Assembly: GCA_017303335.1 (NCBI GenBank)
Contig: JAFLBK010000002.1
Location: 310,001-374,000 of the forward strand
DNA from: Chitinophagales bacterium
GTDB taxonomy: Bacteria > Bacteroidota > Bacteroidia > Chitinophagales > Chitinophagaceae
Reading direction: 5' to 3'
DNA length: 64,000 nucleotides
The stretch's first letter is position 1. Each line of letters begins with the position of its first letter. Below are positions 49,863 to 59,061 of the stretch, piece by piece. The notes under the pieces are model-generated. The model saw only the letters and a list, made by a program, of their open reading frames with translations, was not told the origin of the DNA and did not search any database. The position numbers were made by a program, and so were the translations under genes.

Positions 49863-51248
49863 GATCCCTTTCAGGAAGAAGTAAGCAACGGAGAAATAAA
49901 TGATCAGCCCGGTCACATCAACCAGCGTGGCCACAAAGGGAGCCGATGATACAGCAGGATCGGCCCCGGCTTTCTTCAATACCATGGGCAGCATCGAACC
50001 GCTGAGTGTGCCCCAAAGCACCACGCCCAGGAGGGCGAAGCCAACGGTAAATGCCACCCGCACTTCATGCTCGCCATAAACACCCGGAACAATCCGGGCC
50101 CAGGCAATCACCCGGATGAAACCGATGATGCCCAGCACCGATCCGAGCATTACACCCTGAATGATCTCCCGGCGTATCACCCGCCACCAGCTGGCAACAG
50201 TGATCTCGCCAACGGCCATCGCCTGTATGATCAGGGTGCTCGCCTGCGAGCCGGTATTACCGCCACTGGAAATGATCAGCGGGATGAACAGGGCCAGCAC
50301 CACAAATTTCTGGATCTCGCCCTCAAAATAACCCATCGCGGTGGCGGTGAGCATTTCGCCCAGGAACAGTACCACGAGCCAGCCGATGCGTTTCTTGAAC
50401 AGCTTAATAAGCGGCATCTCCAGGTAGGGTTCGTCGAGGGCCTGGGTACCACCGATCTTCTGAATGTCTTCGCTGAATTCTTCTTCGGCCACCCACAACA
50501 CGTCGTCGATCGTAACAATACCCAGCAGGATATTGTTATCACCCGTTACAGGCAGGGCCACCCGGTTGTTCATTTTGAATATCTCGCTGGCCGTTTCCTG
50601 GTCGTCGTTCACATGCAGGGAGATAAAGCGGCCATCCATGATTTCTTTCACCTTGGTATTGGGTTGCGCCAGGATGAAATCGCGGATACGGATATCGTCG
50701 AGCAATTCGTCGCGTTCATTGATCACGTAGATCACATCGATCGTTTCGCTGCTTTTGGCGTGCTTGCGGATGGTATCGAACACTTCGGCCACGGTATTCT
50801 CTTCGTACACATACACGAAATCGGGCGTCATCAAACGGCCCACGCTGTTCTCGGGATAACCCAGCAATTCCAGGGTAACCTTCCGTTCATCGGGGTCGAG
50901 GGTTTTGATGAGGTCACGCACGATGCTGGTTGGCAATTCTTCGAGGAAGGCCACCCGGTCATCCGCCGGCAGTTCATTCAGCAGCTCGGTGGTCTTCAGC
51001 GTGGGCAATCCCTTGATGAGCCGCTTCTGCGTGGGCGATTCGAGGATCTTGAAAACGCTGGCGGCCCGGTGGATGGAAAGATGCGAGATGATCTGGCCTT
51101 CGTATTCTTCGTTGTCGTAGATAAGGGTGGCCACGTCGCTGATGTTCTGGTGATTCAGGAAATCCTGTATCGCCAGTTTGTTCTCCGAAGCGATCACTTC
51201 TTCGAACCGCTGCTGCAATGATATTTCTTCCAGTTCCAGCGACATCAT
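49854..51248 (-). CDS. mgtE: Magnesium transporter MgtE
   Basis: MgtE is a homodimeric Mg2+ channel regulated by intracellular magnesium. The 464-residue protein has the helical N domain with ADDRVAFLEELP and DPDERKVTLELLGYPENSVGRLMTPDFV, two CBS domains (about 145-270), then five membrane helices. The helices carry the signatures LALFIPLIISSGGNTGSQASTLIIQAMAVGEI and GADPAVSSAPFVATLVDVTGLIIYF. The start is near 51248, where ATGATG leaves a one-codon ambiguity. Confidence 0.95.
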   Translation of the reverse strand: MMSLELEEISLQQRFEEVIASENKLAIQDFLNHQNISDVATLIYDNEEYEGQIISHLSIHRAASVFKILESPTQKRLIKGLPTLKTTELLNELPADDRVAFLEELPTSIVRDLIKTLDPDERKVTLELLGYPENSVGRLMTPDFVYVYEENTVAEVFDTIRKHAKSSETIDVIYVINERDELLDDIRIRDFILAQPNTKVKEIMDGRFISLHVNDDQETASEIFKMNNRVALPVTGDNNILLGIVTIDDVLWVAEEEFSEDIQKIGGTQALDEPYLEMPLIKLFKKRIGWLVVLFLGEMLTATAMGYFEGEIQKFVVLALFIPLIISSGGNTGSQASTLIIQAMAVGEITVASWWRVIRREIIQGVMLGSVLGIIGFIRVIAWARIVPGVYGEHEVRVAFTVGFALLGVVLWGTLSGSMLPMVLKKAGADPAVSSAPFVATLVDVTGLIIYFSVAYFFLKGILL

Positions 51249-51311
51249 CCTTAGTTGTTAACTTGCGTGAAATGTGACGCAATTTAGCCCAATATTTCTG
51301 AACCGAATGTT

Positions 51312-51695
51312 ATGCTGAAGCCCTATTTATTTGTGGATACGATACCCGGTAAGGGCCGGGGGGTATTCACCCGGGAACGTATTCCGGCCAATACCGTGAT
51401 CGAGTTATCGCCCGTGATCGTCATGGAAAAAAAAGACCGGGCATTTCTTGATCAGACCCTGCTGCATGATTATATTTTTGAGTGGGGTAAGAACAACGAA
51501 CAGTGCTGCATGGCCCTGGGCCTGGTACCCATGTACAACCACAACTACAAAAGCAACTGCGAATATTTCATGGACTTTGAAGAACAGTCGATCATGGTCA
51601 AAACCGTGCGGGTGATCGAGAAAGACGAAGAACTCACCATCAACTACAACGGCGATTGGGATGACGCCAAACGGGTATGGTTCGACGCCCGGTGA
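51312..51695 (+). CDS. Small SET-domain protein
   Basis: This 127-residue protein is little more than a SET domain. It has IPGKGRGVFTRERIPANTVIE at the start, the pseudoknot motif YNHNYKSNCEYF, and the C-terminal cofactor-binding part DEELTINYNGDW. SET enzymes methylate lysines using S-adenosylmethionine. Bacterial single-domain forms have unknown protein substrates. It lies between mgtE (divergent) and a regulatory operon, with no other methylation gene near. Confidence 0.87.
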   Translation: MLKPYLFVDTIPGKGRGVFTRERIPANTVIELSPVIVMEKKDRAFLDQTLLHDYIFEWGKNNEQCCMALGLVPMYNHNYKSNCEYFMDFEEQSIMVKTVRVIEKDEELTINYNGDWDDAKRVWFDAR

Positions 51696-51703
51696 GCGGT
51701 TTC

Positions 51704-51726
51704 GGTAAAACCACCCCGCCGGGTGA
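51704..51726. promoter_or_regulatory. Shared palindromic operator-like element, copy 1
   Basis: The block GGTAAAACCACCC, three variable bases, then CGGGTGA contains CACCC-N4-GGGTG. The same 20 defined bases occur at 54511-54533. Here it lies just before the TPR kinase gene and about 15 bases before a TTTGTATGAATTTA stretch that may be its -7 region. Confidence 0.55.
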
Positions 51727-51783
51727 AACAGCCCGTTTCCGTTTGTATGAATTTAGCGGTACATTCGGATTCCTACAGTATTG

Positions 51784-53895
51784 ATGAACCTACGGTTGAT
51801 ATACAGCAGCATTCTTCTTTGCATCGGTTTGCAGGCAACCGGTCAGCAGGCCAATACCCTCACAAGCGGCAAACAGCCAAATCATGTTATGGCCGATTCG
51901 CTCGACGTGCTGGCCCGGCGGTATATGCTCAATTCGAAGCAGGACAGTGCCCGGATCCTGCTCGACAAAGCCATTGAATACGCCCTGGCATCCAACAACC
52001 CCACGATCATCGCCCGCTGTTACCTGGATTATGCCAACATGTATAACCTGCGATCCAGGTTCAGCGAGTCGGAACATTACCTGGCCCTGGCGAAGCCCTA
52101 CCTGGCCCTCACCGATCATTACGAAGTAGGCATCACCGGGCTGTTGCTGCAGGCGCATGTATTCAACATCACCGGCCGGAAAGACTCGGCCATTTATTAT
52201 TACCGGGCTGCCGAACGCTTCAACCAGGAACGCCGGATGGATTACCGGAACTATGTTGTGTACATGTCGCTGGGTGAACTGTATAATCAACTGGGCGATT
52301 TCCCCGAAGCCGAACAAAATTACGAGGAAGCTTACCGCCTTACCGTTGCCAAAGAAGGAAAACCCGATCATGGTTATGTATTGCTGGTGTACATCAACTA
52401 CCACCTGAACCGGAACAAGGCGGAGGGCGCCGGCCGGCTCATTGCCGAATACGATGCCCTGGTGGAAGAACGGAAGAAAAATAAGTTCGACGATCCGCTG
52501 AAGAACGTGATCATGAACGTGACCGGGGGCCGGCTCGAAACAAATATCGGCTTCATGAAAGATGTGCGGGAAGAATCGCTGCGTAATAAAGAGATGATGC
52601 ATGCCCTCATCGCCGATGTATACATCACCCGCTATTATGAAAAAAGAAAGAACTACGGGGAAGCGATCCGGTATATCAGCGAAGCGGAACAATTCGCCGC
52701 GGGGATGACTTCGGTGGATCACCTCTACGAGGCCCGCAAGATGAAATTCGAATTGCTGAAGAAAGCGGGCCGGTACGATGAGGCTTCGGAACTGGCCACA
52801 ACACTCTTCGATCTGAAGGATAGTATTCTTACCCTTTCGAAACGGGAACAGTTGTACGAGCTGGAGAAACGCTTCGGGGCCGAGAAAAAACAAAAGGAGA
52901 TACAGCTGCTTACTTCGCAAAAGGAACTGGGCGATAAAACCATCGCCCTGCTTACCTCCGATAAAAAACTGGCGGCGCTGATGCTGCAGCAGGAATTGCT
53001 TAACAACAAAGGACTGCAGCGGGAGAATGAACTGATGGATTCGATCGTCAAAAGCGAACAGGCTGTCGGACTTGCCATCCGCAAGGAAAAAGAAAAACAG
53101 CAGTTGCTCAACGCGGCGCTCGACCGGGAGAATGATCTCAAGGCTTCGCAATTGAAGAAAGAGAAAAACATCAAGTGGTTACTTGCCGGGGGCATCGGCT
53201 TACTGCTCTTATCCGGCGTTGCGATCCTGGCGCTCTACCGCCGGCAACAACGCAAGAGCGCCATCATCGAAAAACAGGCGGCCGACCTGGAAGTGCTTAT
53301 GAAAGAGATCCACCACCGGGTGAAGAACAACCTGCAGATCGTGAGCAGCCTGCTCGACCTGCAAAGTCATTACATCACCGATCACCAGGCCAGCGAAGCC
53401 GTGAAGGAAGGCAAGAACCGGGTGCAGAGCATGGCGCTCATCCACCAGAACCTCTACAGCGAAGGAAACATCAAGGGCATCCGGGTAAAGGAATACATCA
53501 GCAACCTGCTGCAAACCCTTTGCAGCTCATACAACATCAGCAACGACCAGGTACGCATCACCGCCAATATCGATAATATCAACTTAGACGTTGATACCAT
53601 GATCCCCATCGGGCTGGTGCTGAACGAACTGGTGACCAACGCCTTTAAATACGCGTTCCGCGAGGCGGGTACCGGTGAACTGGAGATACTGCTCAAAGCG
53701 AGCGGGGATAAACTGAAACTGCTGGTGAAAGACAATGGCACCGGCTTCCCGGCAGGGATGGATCTGAAGAACAGCAAATCATTCGGACTGAAAATGATCC
53801 GGGCCTTCGCCCAGAAACTGAAAGCCCGGCTGGATATTTATAATAATGAAGGCGCCGTGGTGGAAATGGAGATCAGCAAATTCAAAACCGCATGA
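51784..53895 (+). CDS. TPR histidine kinase (HisKA_2 type), exported sensor
   Basis: This 703-residue sensor has a signal-like N-terminus (NLRLIYSSILLCIGLQATGQQ), then helical TPR-type repeats (about 50-350). A long coiled coil follows (about 350-460, rich in Lys/Glu/Gln), then a membrane helix (about 462-484, KWLLAGGIGLLLLSGVAILAL). The HisKA_2 phospho-acceptor region KEIHHRVKNNLQIVSSLLDLQ has His510/511, and a HATPase domain ends with LKMIRAFAQKLKARLDIYNNEG. The periplasmic repeats probably sense protein or peptide cues. ATG at 51784 is chosen over TTG at 51781. It overlaps its response regulator by four bases. Confidence 0.92.
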   Translation: MNLRLIYSSILLCIGLQATGQQANTLTSGKQPNHVMADSLDVLARRYMLNSKQDSARILLDKAIEYALASNNPTIIARCYLDYANMYNLRSRFSESEHYLALAKPYLALTDHYEVGITGLLLQAHVFNITGRKDSAIYYYRAAERFNQERRMDYRNYVVYMSLGELYNQLGDFPEAEQNYEEAYRLTVAKEGKPDHGYVLLVYINYHLNRNKAEGAGRLIAEYDALVEERKKNKFDDPLKNVIMNVTGGRLETNIGFMKDVREESLRNKEMMHALIADVYITRYYEKRKNYGEAIRYISEAEQFAAGMTSVDHLYEARKMKFELLKKAGRYDEASELATTLFDLKDSILTLSKREQLYELEKRFGAEKKQKEIQLLTSQKELGDKTIALLTSDKKLAALMLQQELLNNKGLQRENELMDSIVKSEQAVGLAIRKEKEKQQLLNAALDRENDLKASQLKKEKNIKWLLAGGIGLLLLSGVAILALYRRQQRKSAIIEKQAADLEVLMKEIHHRVKNNLQIVSSLLDLQSHYITDHQASEAVKEGKNRVQSMALIHQNLYSEGNIKGIRVKEYISNLLQTLCSSYNISNDQVRITANIDNINLDVDTMIPIGLVLNELVTNAFKYAFREAGTGELEILLKASGDKLKLLVKDNGTGFPAGMDLKNSKSFGLKMIRAFAQKLKARLDIYNNEGAVVEMEISKFKTA

Positions 53896-54515
53896 GCAAG
53901 ATAAAGATACTGATCGTGGAAGACGAGCCGGTGATCGCCGAGAACATCTCCCTCTACCTCGACAACAATGATTTTGAAGTGAGCGGCATCGCATACGACA
54001 GCGAAGATGCGATGCAGCAGCTCAAAGAGAATACACCCGACGCGGTTTTACTCGATATCAATCTTGAAAGCGATACCGACGGGATCGACATCGCCCGGTA
54101 CATCCAGGAGCATTACCAGCTTCCCTTCATCTTTCTCACATCCTATTCCGACCGCATTACCCTGGAACGGGCCAAGCAGGTAAAACCCAGCGGCTATATT
54201 GTTAAGCCGTTCAATGAACGCACCCTGCTGGCCTCCCTCGAGATCGCCATCAGCAACCATGCGGAGGAAGCAAACCATGCCCTGCCCAAACTCGTAATGG
54301 AAAAAGTCAACCGGCAACTGCATTCGCCCCTGAGCGAACGGGAATTTGAGCTGTCGCAGATGATTTACGAAGGCAAGACCAATACCCAGATCGCAGAAAC
54401 ACTCTTCATCACCGTTAATACCGTAAAGACCCACCTCAAAAGCATTTACCTGAAACTGGATGCCGGTACCCGCATCGAAGTGATCCGCAAACTGCAGCAG
54501 GCCATGCTCCGGTAA
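53892..54515 (+). CDS. LuxR/NarL-type response regulator
   Basis: This 207-residue regulator has a receiver domain with LIVEDEPVIAEN at the start, phospho-Asp55 in DAVLLDINLESD, Thr near 83 in FLTSYS and Lys in YIVKPFNE. A linker follows, then a LuxR-type helix-turn-helix (about 145-205) with SEREFELSQMIYEGKTNTQIAETLFITVNTVKTHLKSIYLKLD. Its stop codon lies within the second copy of the palindromic element. It is the partner of the overlapping TPR kinase and is a candidate reader of that element. Confidence 0.93.
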   Translation: MSKIKILIVEDEPVIAENISLYLDNNDFEVSGIAYDSEDAMQQLKENTPDAVLLDINLESDTDGIDIARYIQEHYQLPFIFLTSYSDRITLERAKQVKPSGYIVKPFNERTLLASLEIAISNHAEEANHALPKLVMEKVNRQLHSPLSEREFELSQMIYEGKTNTQIAETLFITVNTVKTHLKSIYLKLDAGTRIEVIRKLQQAMLR

Positions 54516-54533
54516 AACCACCCATACGGGTGA
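54511..54533. promoter_or_regulatory. Shared palindromic operator-like element, copy 2
   Basis: GGTAAAACCACCC-N3-CGGGTGA repeats the element at 51704-51726, with 20 of 20 defined bases identical. CACCC-N4-GGGTG is the palindromic part. About 15 bases further on is GGTTGTACATATTTG, comparable with the first copy's promoter region. The copy overlaps the end of the response regulator gene and precedes the repeat-protein gene. Confidence 0.55.
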
Positions 54534-54581
54534 GCAAAGCGGGCTGCTGGTTGTACATATTTGTTGCACTAATTGCAACGT

Positions 54582-57500
54582 ATGCGAATTCCCTTACTGA
54601 TCCTTTCTCTTCTCGTTCTTTCCGAAATAAACGCACAGAGCGTATCCATCAACACCACCGGGGCCACGGCCAACAGCAGTTCCATCCTGGATGTGAGCAG
54701 TACCGCCAAAGGGGTATTGTTTCCCCGCATGACCAAGGCGCAGAAGAACGCCATCGCCACACCCGCCACCGGTTTGCTGGTTTACCAGGCGGGCCCCGAC
54801 AGCGTCGGTTTTCACTATTACAGCGGCAGCCAATGGTTTTGGTTGCCCTCCAACGGTGGTGACGATTGGAAGTTAACTGGTAATGCCGGAACAGATAGCG
54901 CCGTACATTTTCTTGGTACCACTGATACCGAGCCACTCATGTTCCGCGTGAACAATATCCGAAGCGGACGAATTGAGGCTGCATCAAATGTGAACAGCTT
55001 TTTGGGAGCATATTCCGGCAGCAGCACTACTACCGGGTTTCGCAATACAGCATTCGGCTACAGAAGTATGTTTGCCAATACAACCGGCCGCGACAATGTG
55101 GCCATCGGAGCCAATGCGATGGAGAATGCTGCCGGCATCACGTCGAACGAGAACATTGCCATCGGGTCCAGGAGCCTTATGAACAGCAATTCTTTTTACA
55201 ATATAGGGATCGGCACTTCCGCCCTACAGCAGTCAACGGGCCAGGCGAATGTCGCTTTGGGCATACAGGCGTTGTTTACAAATACAACGGGCCAGGCGAA
55301 TATCGCTATCGGGTATTACACCCTTCGCGACAATACGACCGGGTATAGGAATATCGGTATCGGGTTACATGCATTGAGCAATAACACAACGGGTAATTAC
55401 AATATTGCTATAGGCGACAGTGCCGCGTATAATAATAATGCATCCCGTAACATCGCCATTGGTAACTGGGCGATGTTTGCGAATACCACGGGTACAATTA
55501 ACCTCGCTATCGGTGATTCGGCCCTGTACGATAATACATCCGGGTATAAAAATCTAGTCATTGGAAACAACGCACTGATTAATAATACCACCGGCTTTCA
55601 GAACCTGGCTATTGGCCACAATACTCTAAAATCAAATGTGACAGGCTTTGCCAATATCGCCATCGGCGATTCCGCGTTATCGGCCAATACCACTAACTGG
55701 AATATTGCCATCGGCAGGGTTGCTTTACTAAAGACCACCACCGGCGATAAAAATGTAGCAATTGGAGAATCAGCATTGACAAATAATGTAACCGGCACCA
55801 ATAATGTAGCAATAGGTTATGGTTCCCAGCTTGCAGCAAATACCAACAATAAAAACAATACATCACTTGGTTTCCGGTCAGCATTTAATATGCAGGGTTA
55901 TTCAAATGTTGTGATCGGTGCTGATGCGATGGGTAAGTCTGCCGTAAGTTATTCGGTGAACAATACCGTGGCGGTGGGCGACAGTGTATTGTTCAATATT
56001 GCCACCGGTGCGAATTACAATACAGGCCTTGGCAGTAAAACTTTATATAACAACACAAGCGGCTGGTCCAATACCGCGATCGGTGTCCGGGCCATGTACG
56101 GCAATACGACAGGTACCAACAATGTGGCCGTGGGCGACAGCGCTCTTTACAATTCAACGAATACGTATGGCCTGGTGGCTATTGGCAGCAAGTCCCTCTA
56201 CAGCAATGCGACCGGGGGCGTAAATACGGCGGTAGGAGCATTTTCCCTGGAATCCAATACAACCGGGAATCAAAACAATGCATTCGGTTACCAGGCACTG
56301 AACGCCAATACAACGGGCAGCTACAATGTAGCCATGGGTGTGAATGCGCTTTTGTCGAGTACAACGGCATCCGGGAATACGGCTTTGGGTGCGGGCGCCA
56401 TGTTCTCCAACACGACCGGTTCCGAAAATGTAGCCCTGGGAAGATTCAGTTTATTCGACAATACCACCGGCAGCGATAATGTGGCAATAGGTGATGAAGC
56501 ACTGCAGAATAATGTTTCCGGCCATGAGAATATCGCGATGGGCGACAGTGCCGCTTTCAATACGAACGCCACCGGTAATATGGGTCTTGGTATCCGGTCT
56601 CTATTCAGCAATGTGTCGGGTACTACCAATACCATGATCGGGTACGAAGCGGGCTACGCGGCACTTGGTTCGGGCAATGTAATGCTGGGTTACCAGGCCG
56701 GCCGGGCCGAAACGGGTTCCAACAAACTCTATATTGATAATTCGAATACGACCATGCCACTGCTGTACGGCGATTTTACCAGCAACCTGCTGCGCATCAA
56801 CGGAACCCTCAATATCAATAATGATTATTCTTTTCCGGTTGCCGATGGTACGGCCAACCAGGTGTTGCGTACCAATGGGGCCGGCGCCGTTAGCTGGGCC
56901 ACTGTGGCTGGCGAGAGTACCACGGCCAGCAATGGACTCACCTTAACAGGCAACAACATTACATTGGGCGGATCCTTGACAGCAGCAACGACTGTGAGCC
57001 AGGGCAATTTCAATATGACCCAAAACCTGAACGGTACCGGCGATTATTTTATTCAAACAGCTTCTTCCAATGCCTTCTCGGTATTGAGCGATGGCAAAGT
57101 GGGTTTCAATATCGCTGCGCCGGCCTACAACATGCATGTCGTAAATACAACGGCCGGCGGCGGTAACAAGAACAGCGGCATCATGATCCAGAATACCAAC
57201 GTGGGTATAGGAGCCGCCACGATCAATTTCAGGAATACCAGTCTGCCTACGGCCTATGCCTGGTACACGGGTATGAACAATGGCGATAACTACGTGGTGG
57301 CTTATGGCGATTCGCTCCGTCCTTCGAACGTGATCTTCCGGGTGGATACATCGGGTAATGCTGCGTTCAATCCATCTGGTAGTCCCAACAGCCGGCTGGA
57401 AGTGAACGGCGATTTCTCCATGCGCCTGAATGCGATCACCCTGCCCAATGGTCCCAGCGATAATGTGGATCCGGGCCGCTATAGTTTTATCAAGATAAAT

Positions 57501-57743
57501 GGCCCGACCCTGGCATTCAGCATCTCGGGCTTTACCGGTGGCGTGGATGGAAAGATACTCACGGTACTCAACCTTACCGGCACCAACATGACTATCGTAA
57601 ACCAGACAACCAGTGGATCGGCGGCCGCCAACCGGATCAATACGCTTACCGGTGGCGATATTGTCACTACCGGCAACGGCTCGGTGACCCTTCAATACAG
57701 CGGGGCCGATAACCGCTGGATGGTGATCGCCGTACGGGATTAA
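54582..57743 (+). CDS. Secreted repeat protein with YadA-head-like repeats
   Basis: This large exported protein has about 1053 residues. A signal peptide (MRIPLLILSLLVLSEINAQ) is followed by a short domain, then a long array of roughly 33 units of about 16 residues. The unit consensus is N-T-T-G-x-x-N-x-A-I-G-x-x-A-L/M, resembling trimeric autotransporter head repeats. It runs from about 55035 to 56720. After the array come tail-fibre-like segments ending VTLQYSGADNRWMVIAVRD. No membrane anchor or T9SS C-terminal domain is visible. The ATG at 54582 is preferred to TTG at 54573. The repeats are rich in Asn/Thr/Gly and keep high similarity at the DNA level. Confidence 0.87.
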   Translation: MRIPLLILSLLVLSEINAQSVSINTTGATANSSSILDVSSTAKGVLFPRMTKAQKNAIATPATGLLVYQAGPDSVGFHYYSGSQWFWLPSNGGDDWKLTGNAGTDSAVHFLGTTDTEPLMFRVNNIRSGRIEAASNVNSFLGAYSGSSTTTGFRNTAFGYRSMFANTTGRDNVAIGANAMENAAGITSNENIAIGSRSLMNSNSFYNIGIGTSALQQSTGQANVALGIQALFTNTTGQANIAIGYYTLRDNTTGYRNIGIGLHALSNNTTGNYNIAIGDSAAYNNNASRNIAIGNWAMFANTTGTINLAIGDSALYDNTSGYKNLVIGNNALINNTTGFQNLAIGHNTLKSNVTGFANIAIGDSALSANTTNWNIAIGRVALLKTTTGDKNVAIGESALTNNVTGTNNVAIGYGSQLAANTNNKNNTSLGFRSAFNMQGYSNVVIGADAMGKSAVSYSVNNTVAVGDSVLFNIATGANYNTGLGSKTLYNNTSGWSNTAIGVRAMYGNTTGTNNVAVGDSALYNSTNTYGLVAIGSKSLYSNATGGVNTAVGAFSLESNTTGNQNNAFGYQALNANTTGSYNVAMGVNALLSSTTASGNTALGAGAMFSNTTGSENVALGRFSLFDNTTGSDNVAIGDEALQNNVSGHENIAMGDSAAFNTNATGNMGLGIRSLFSNVSGTTNTMIGYEAGYAALGSGNVMLGYQAGRAETGSNKLYIDNSNTTMPLLYGDFTSNLLRINGTLNINNDYSFPVADGTANQVLRTNGAGAVSWATVAGESTTASNGLTLTGNNITLGGSLTAATTVSQGNFNMTQNLNGTGDYFIQTASSNAFSVLSDGKVGFNIAAPAYNMHVVNTTAGGGNKNSGIMIQNTNVGIGAATINFRNTSLPTAYAWYTGMNNGDNYVVAYGDSLRPSNVIFRVDTSGNAAFNPSGSPNSRLEVNGDFSMRLNAITLPNGPSDNVDPGRYSFIKINGPTLAFSISGFTGGVDGKILTVLNLTGTNMTIVNQTTSGSAAANRINTLTGGDIVTTGNGSVTLQYSGADNRWMVIAVRD
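55035..56720 (+). repeat. Tandem repeats of about 48 bases inside the YadA-head-like gene
   Basis: About 33 in-frame units encode the N-x-A-I-G-x-x-A-L pattern. Neighbouring units share words such as AATACAACGGG and AATATCGCTATCGG. Arrays like this can gain or lose units by recombination, so length may vary between strains. Confidence 0.75.
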
Positions 57744-57768
57744 TTCTTCTCACTTCAATACAATCGTT

Positions 57769-58989
57769 ATGCGGTTCTTACTTTCTGTATTGCTTTGTTT
57801 AATCGGAACCGGCGCATACGCCCAACCCTCCGACGCGAAAGTTAAAAGCGATGCCATCGGCAACGGCAACGGGGTGATCAGTTTCCACTTTACCAAAAGT
57901 ACCGGAACCCGCCAATGGAACAGCAGTACCGGCAACTGGGAATATGTGCGGGGCGTGGTGGTGAAACGCAAAAGCGAATACCCGGGCATCAACCTCATCG
58001 TGTACGAGGATGTGGTGTACCAGTACATGGGTAATGGGGGATATAGTTTCTGGAAAGTTCGCGTGGTGAGTAACGAATACGAAGGCATACCCAATCCCAC
58101 GCAGAAGGAGATCACCGAATTCATCAGCAGGGACTGGCCGAAGTTTTATGGGTTCTATTACAGCACCATCACCAAACTCTGGCACGAACCGGTACTGGCA
58201 GATACGCCCCGGTGGGTATGGCACAGTCCGAACTCAGTGGAGTTCCGCATGAAGATGAAATTCGATCACATCATCCGCCTCAAAGGCATCGAAACCCAGG
58301 AGTGTATCTGGAAAGTGCGGCTCTACCGCGATGATCCCAAAGCGCCCTGGAAGAACCTTTTCGCCCTGCGCAGTGAAGATGGATCGGATAACAACGTGCT
58401 GGGCATGAAGAATTACACACCGGAGCAACTCGCTCAATTCGAAAAGCAAACCCTGCAGTTTACCCTGGCCGAGAAAACAGCGCAGCAACAGGCCGGCGAC
58501 CTGTCGAAACTGGTTACGGTGCCTGCCTTCAATGAGGCCGAGGAAATGGCACGCTTTGTACACAATGTTCTCCGCAATGGCACCCCCGAACAGTTCCGTG
58601 CGGTCATGCTGCAGGTTTGCGGTCCGGGCTTTTTTGTAAACGGAAGCAAGGTGCAATTCACCATACAGGAAGAACAGAACCTGGCCAACGTGATCACCGC
58701 CGTATACAGCAACCGGGTAACCTACAAGCAACTTTATTGTCAGTTGCCGGAGATGAAAGTGGAAAAATGGGGGAACCAGCCCACCCGTAAAGACATTACC
58801 ATTAAAAGCGTATTGAACAACTGCAATACCCAGTTCACCATCGAACGGGTGAACATGGGGTATAAGGAAGGGGTACCGGTTACCCGGCTGGCCATCATTT
58901 CGTATGGCATTTATGTACTGCAGGACCAGGATACGTACGACTATATCAACTCGTTCAGCAGCCGGGCAAAGATTTGTCCGCAGGATTAA
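57769..58989 (+). CDS. Hypothetical secreted protein
   Basis: I do not recognise this 406-residue protein. It has a signal peptide (RFLLSVLLCLIGTGAYAQ). The body is mostly beta-rich with many Trp and Tyr in the first half (TRQWNSSTGNWEYVRGVVVKRKSEYP, GGYSFWKVRVV), then charged helical segments. The Cys residues are at QECIWK, QVCGPGFF, LYCQLPEM, NNCNTQF and KICPQD. It begins 26 bases after the repeat protein, likely in the same transcript. No catalytic motif is seen. Confidence 0.7.
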   Translation: MRFLLSVLLCLIGTGAYAQPSDAKVKSDAIGNGNGVISFHFTKSTGTRQWNSSTGNWEYVRGVVVKRKSEYPGINLIVYEDVVYQYMGNGGYSFWKVRVVSNEYEGIPNPTQKEITEFISRDWPKFYGFYYSTITKLWHEPVLADTPRWVWHSPNSVEFRMKMKFDHIIRLKGIETQECIWKVRLYRDDPKAPWKNLFALRSEDGSDNNVLGMKNYTPEQLAQFEKQTLQFTLAEKTAQQQAGDLSKLVTVPAFNEAEEMARFVHNVLRNGTPEQFRAVMLQVCGPGFFVNGSKVQFTIQEEQNLANVITAVYSNRVTYKQLYCQLPEMKVEKWGNQPTRKDITIKSVLNNCNTQFTIERVNMGYKEGVPVTRLAIISYGIYVLQDQDTYDYINSFSSRAKICPQD

Positions 58990-59061
58990 GGCCCCGGTGG
59001 TGCTGATTTAACAAACTTTCCGTGATTTGCCTGACTCCGCTATATTTACCGCAAAAATGCT

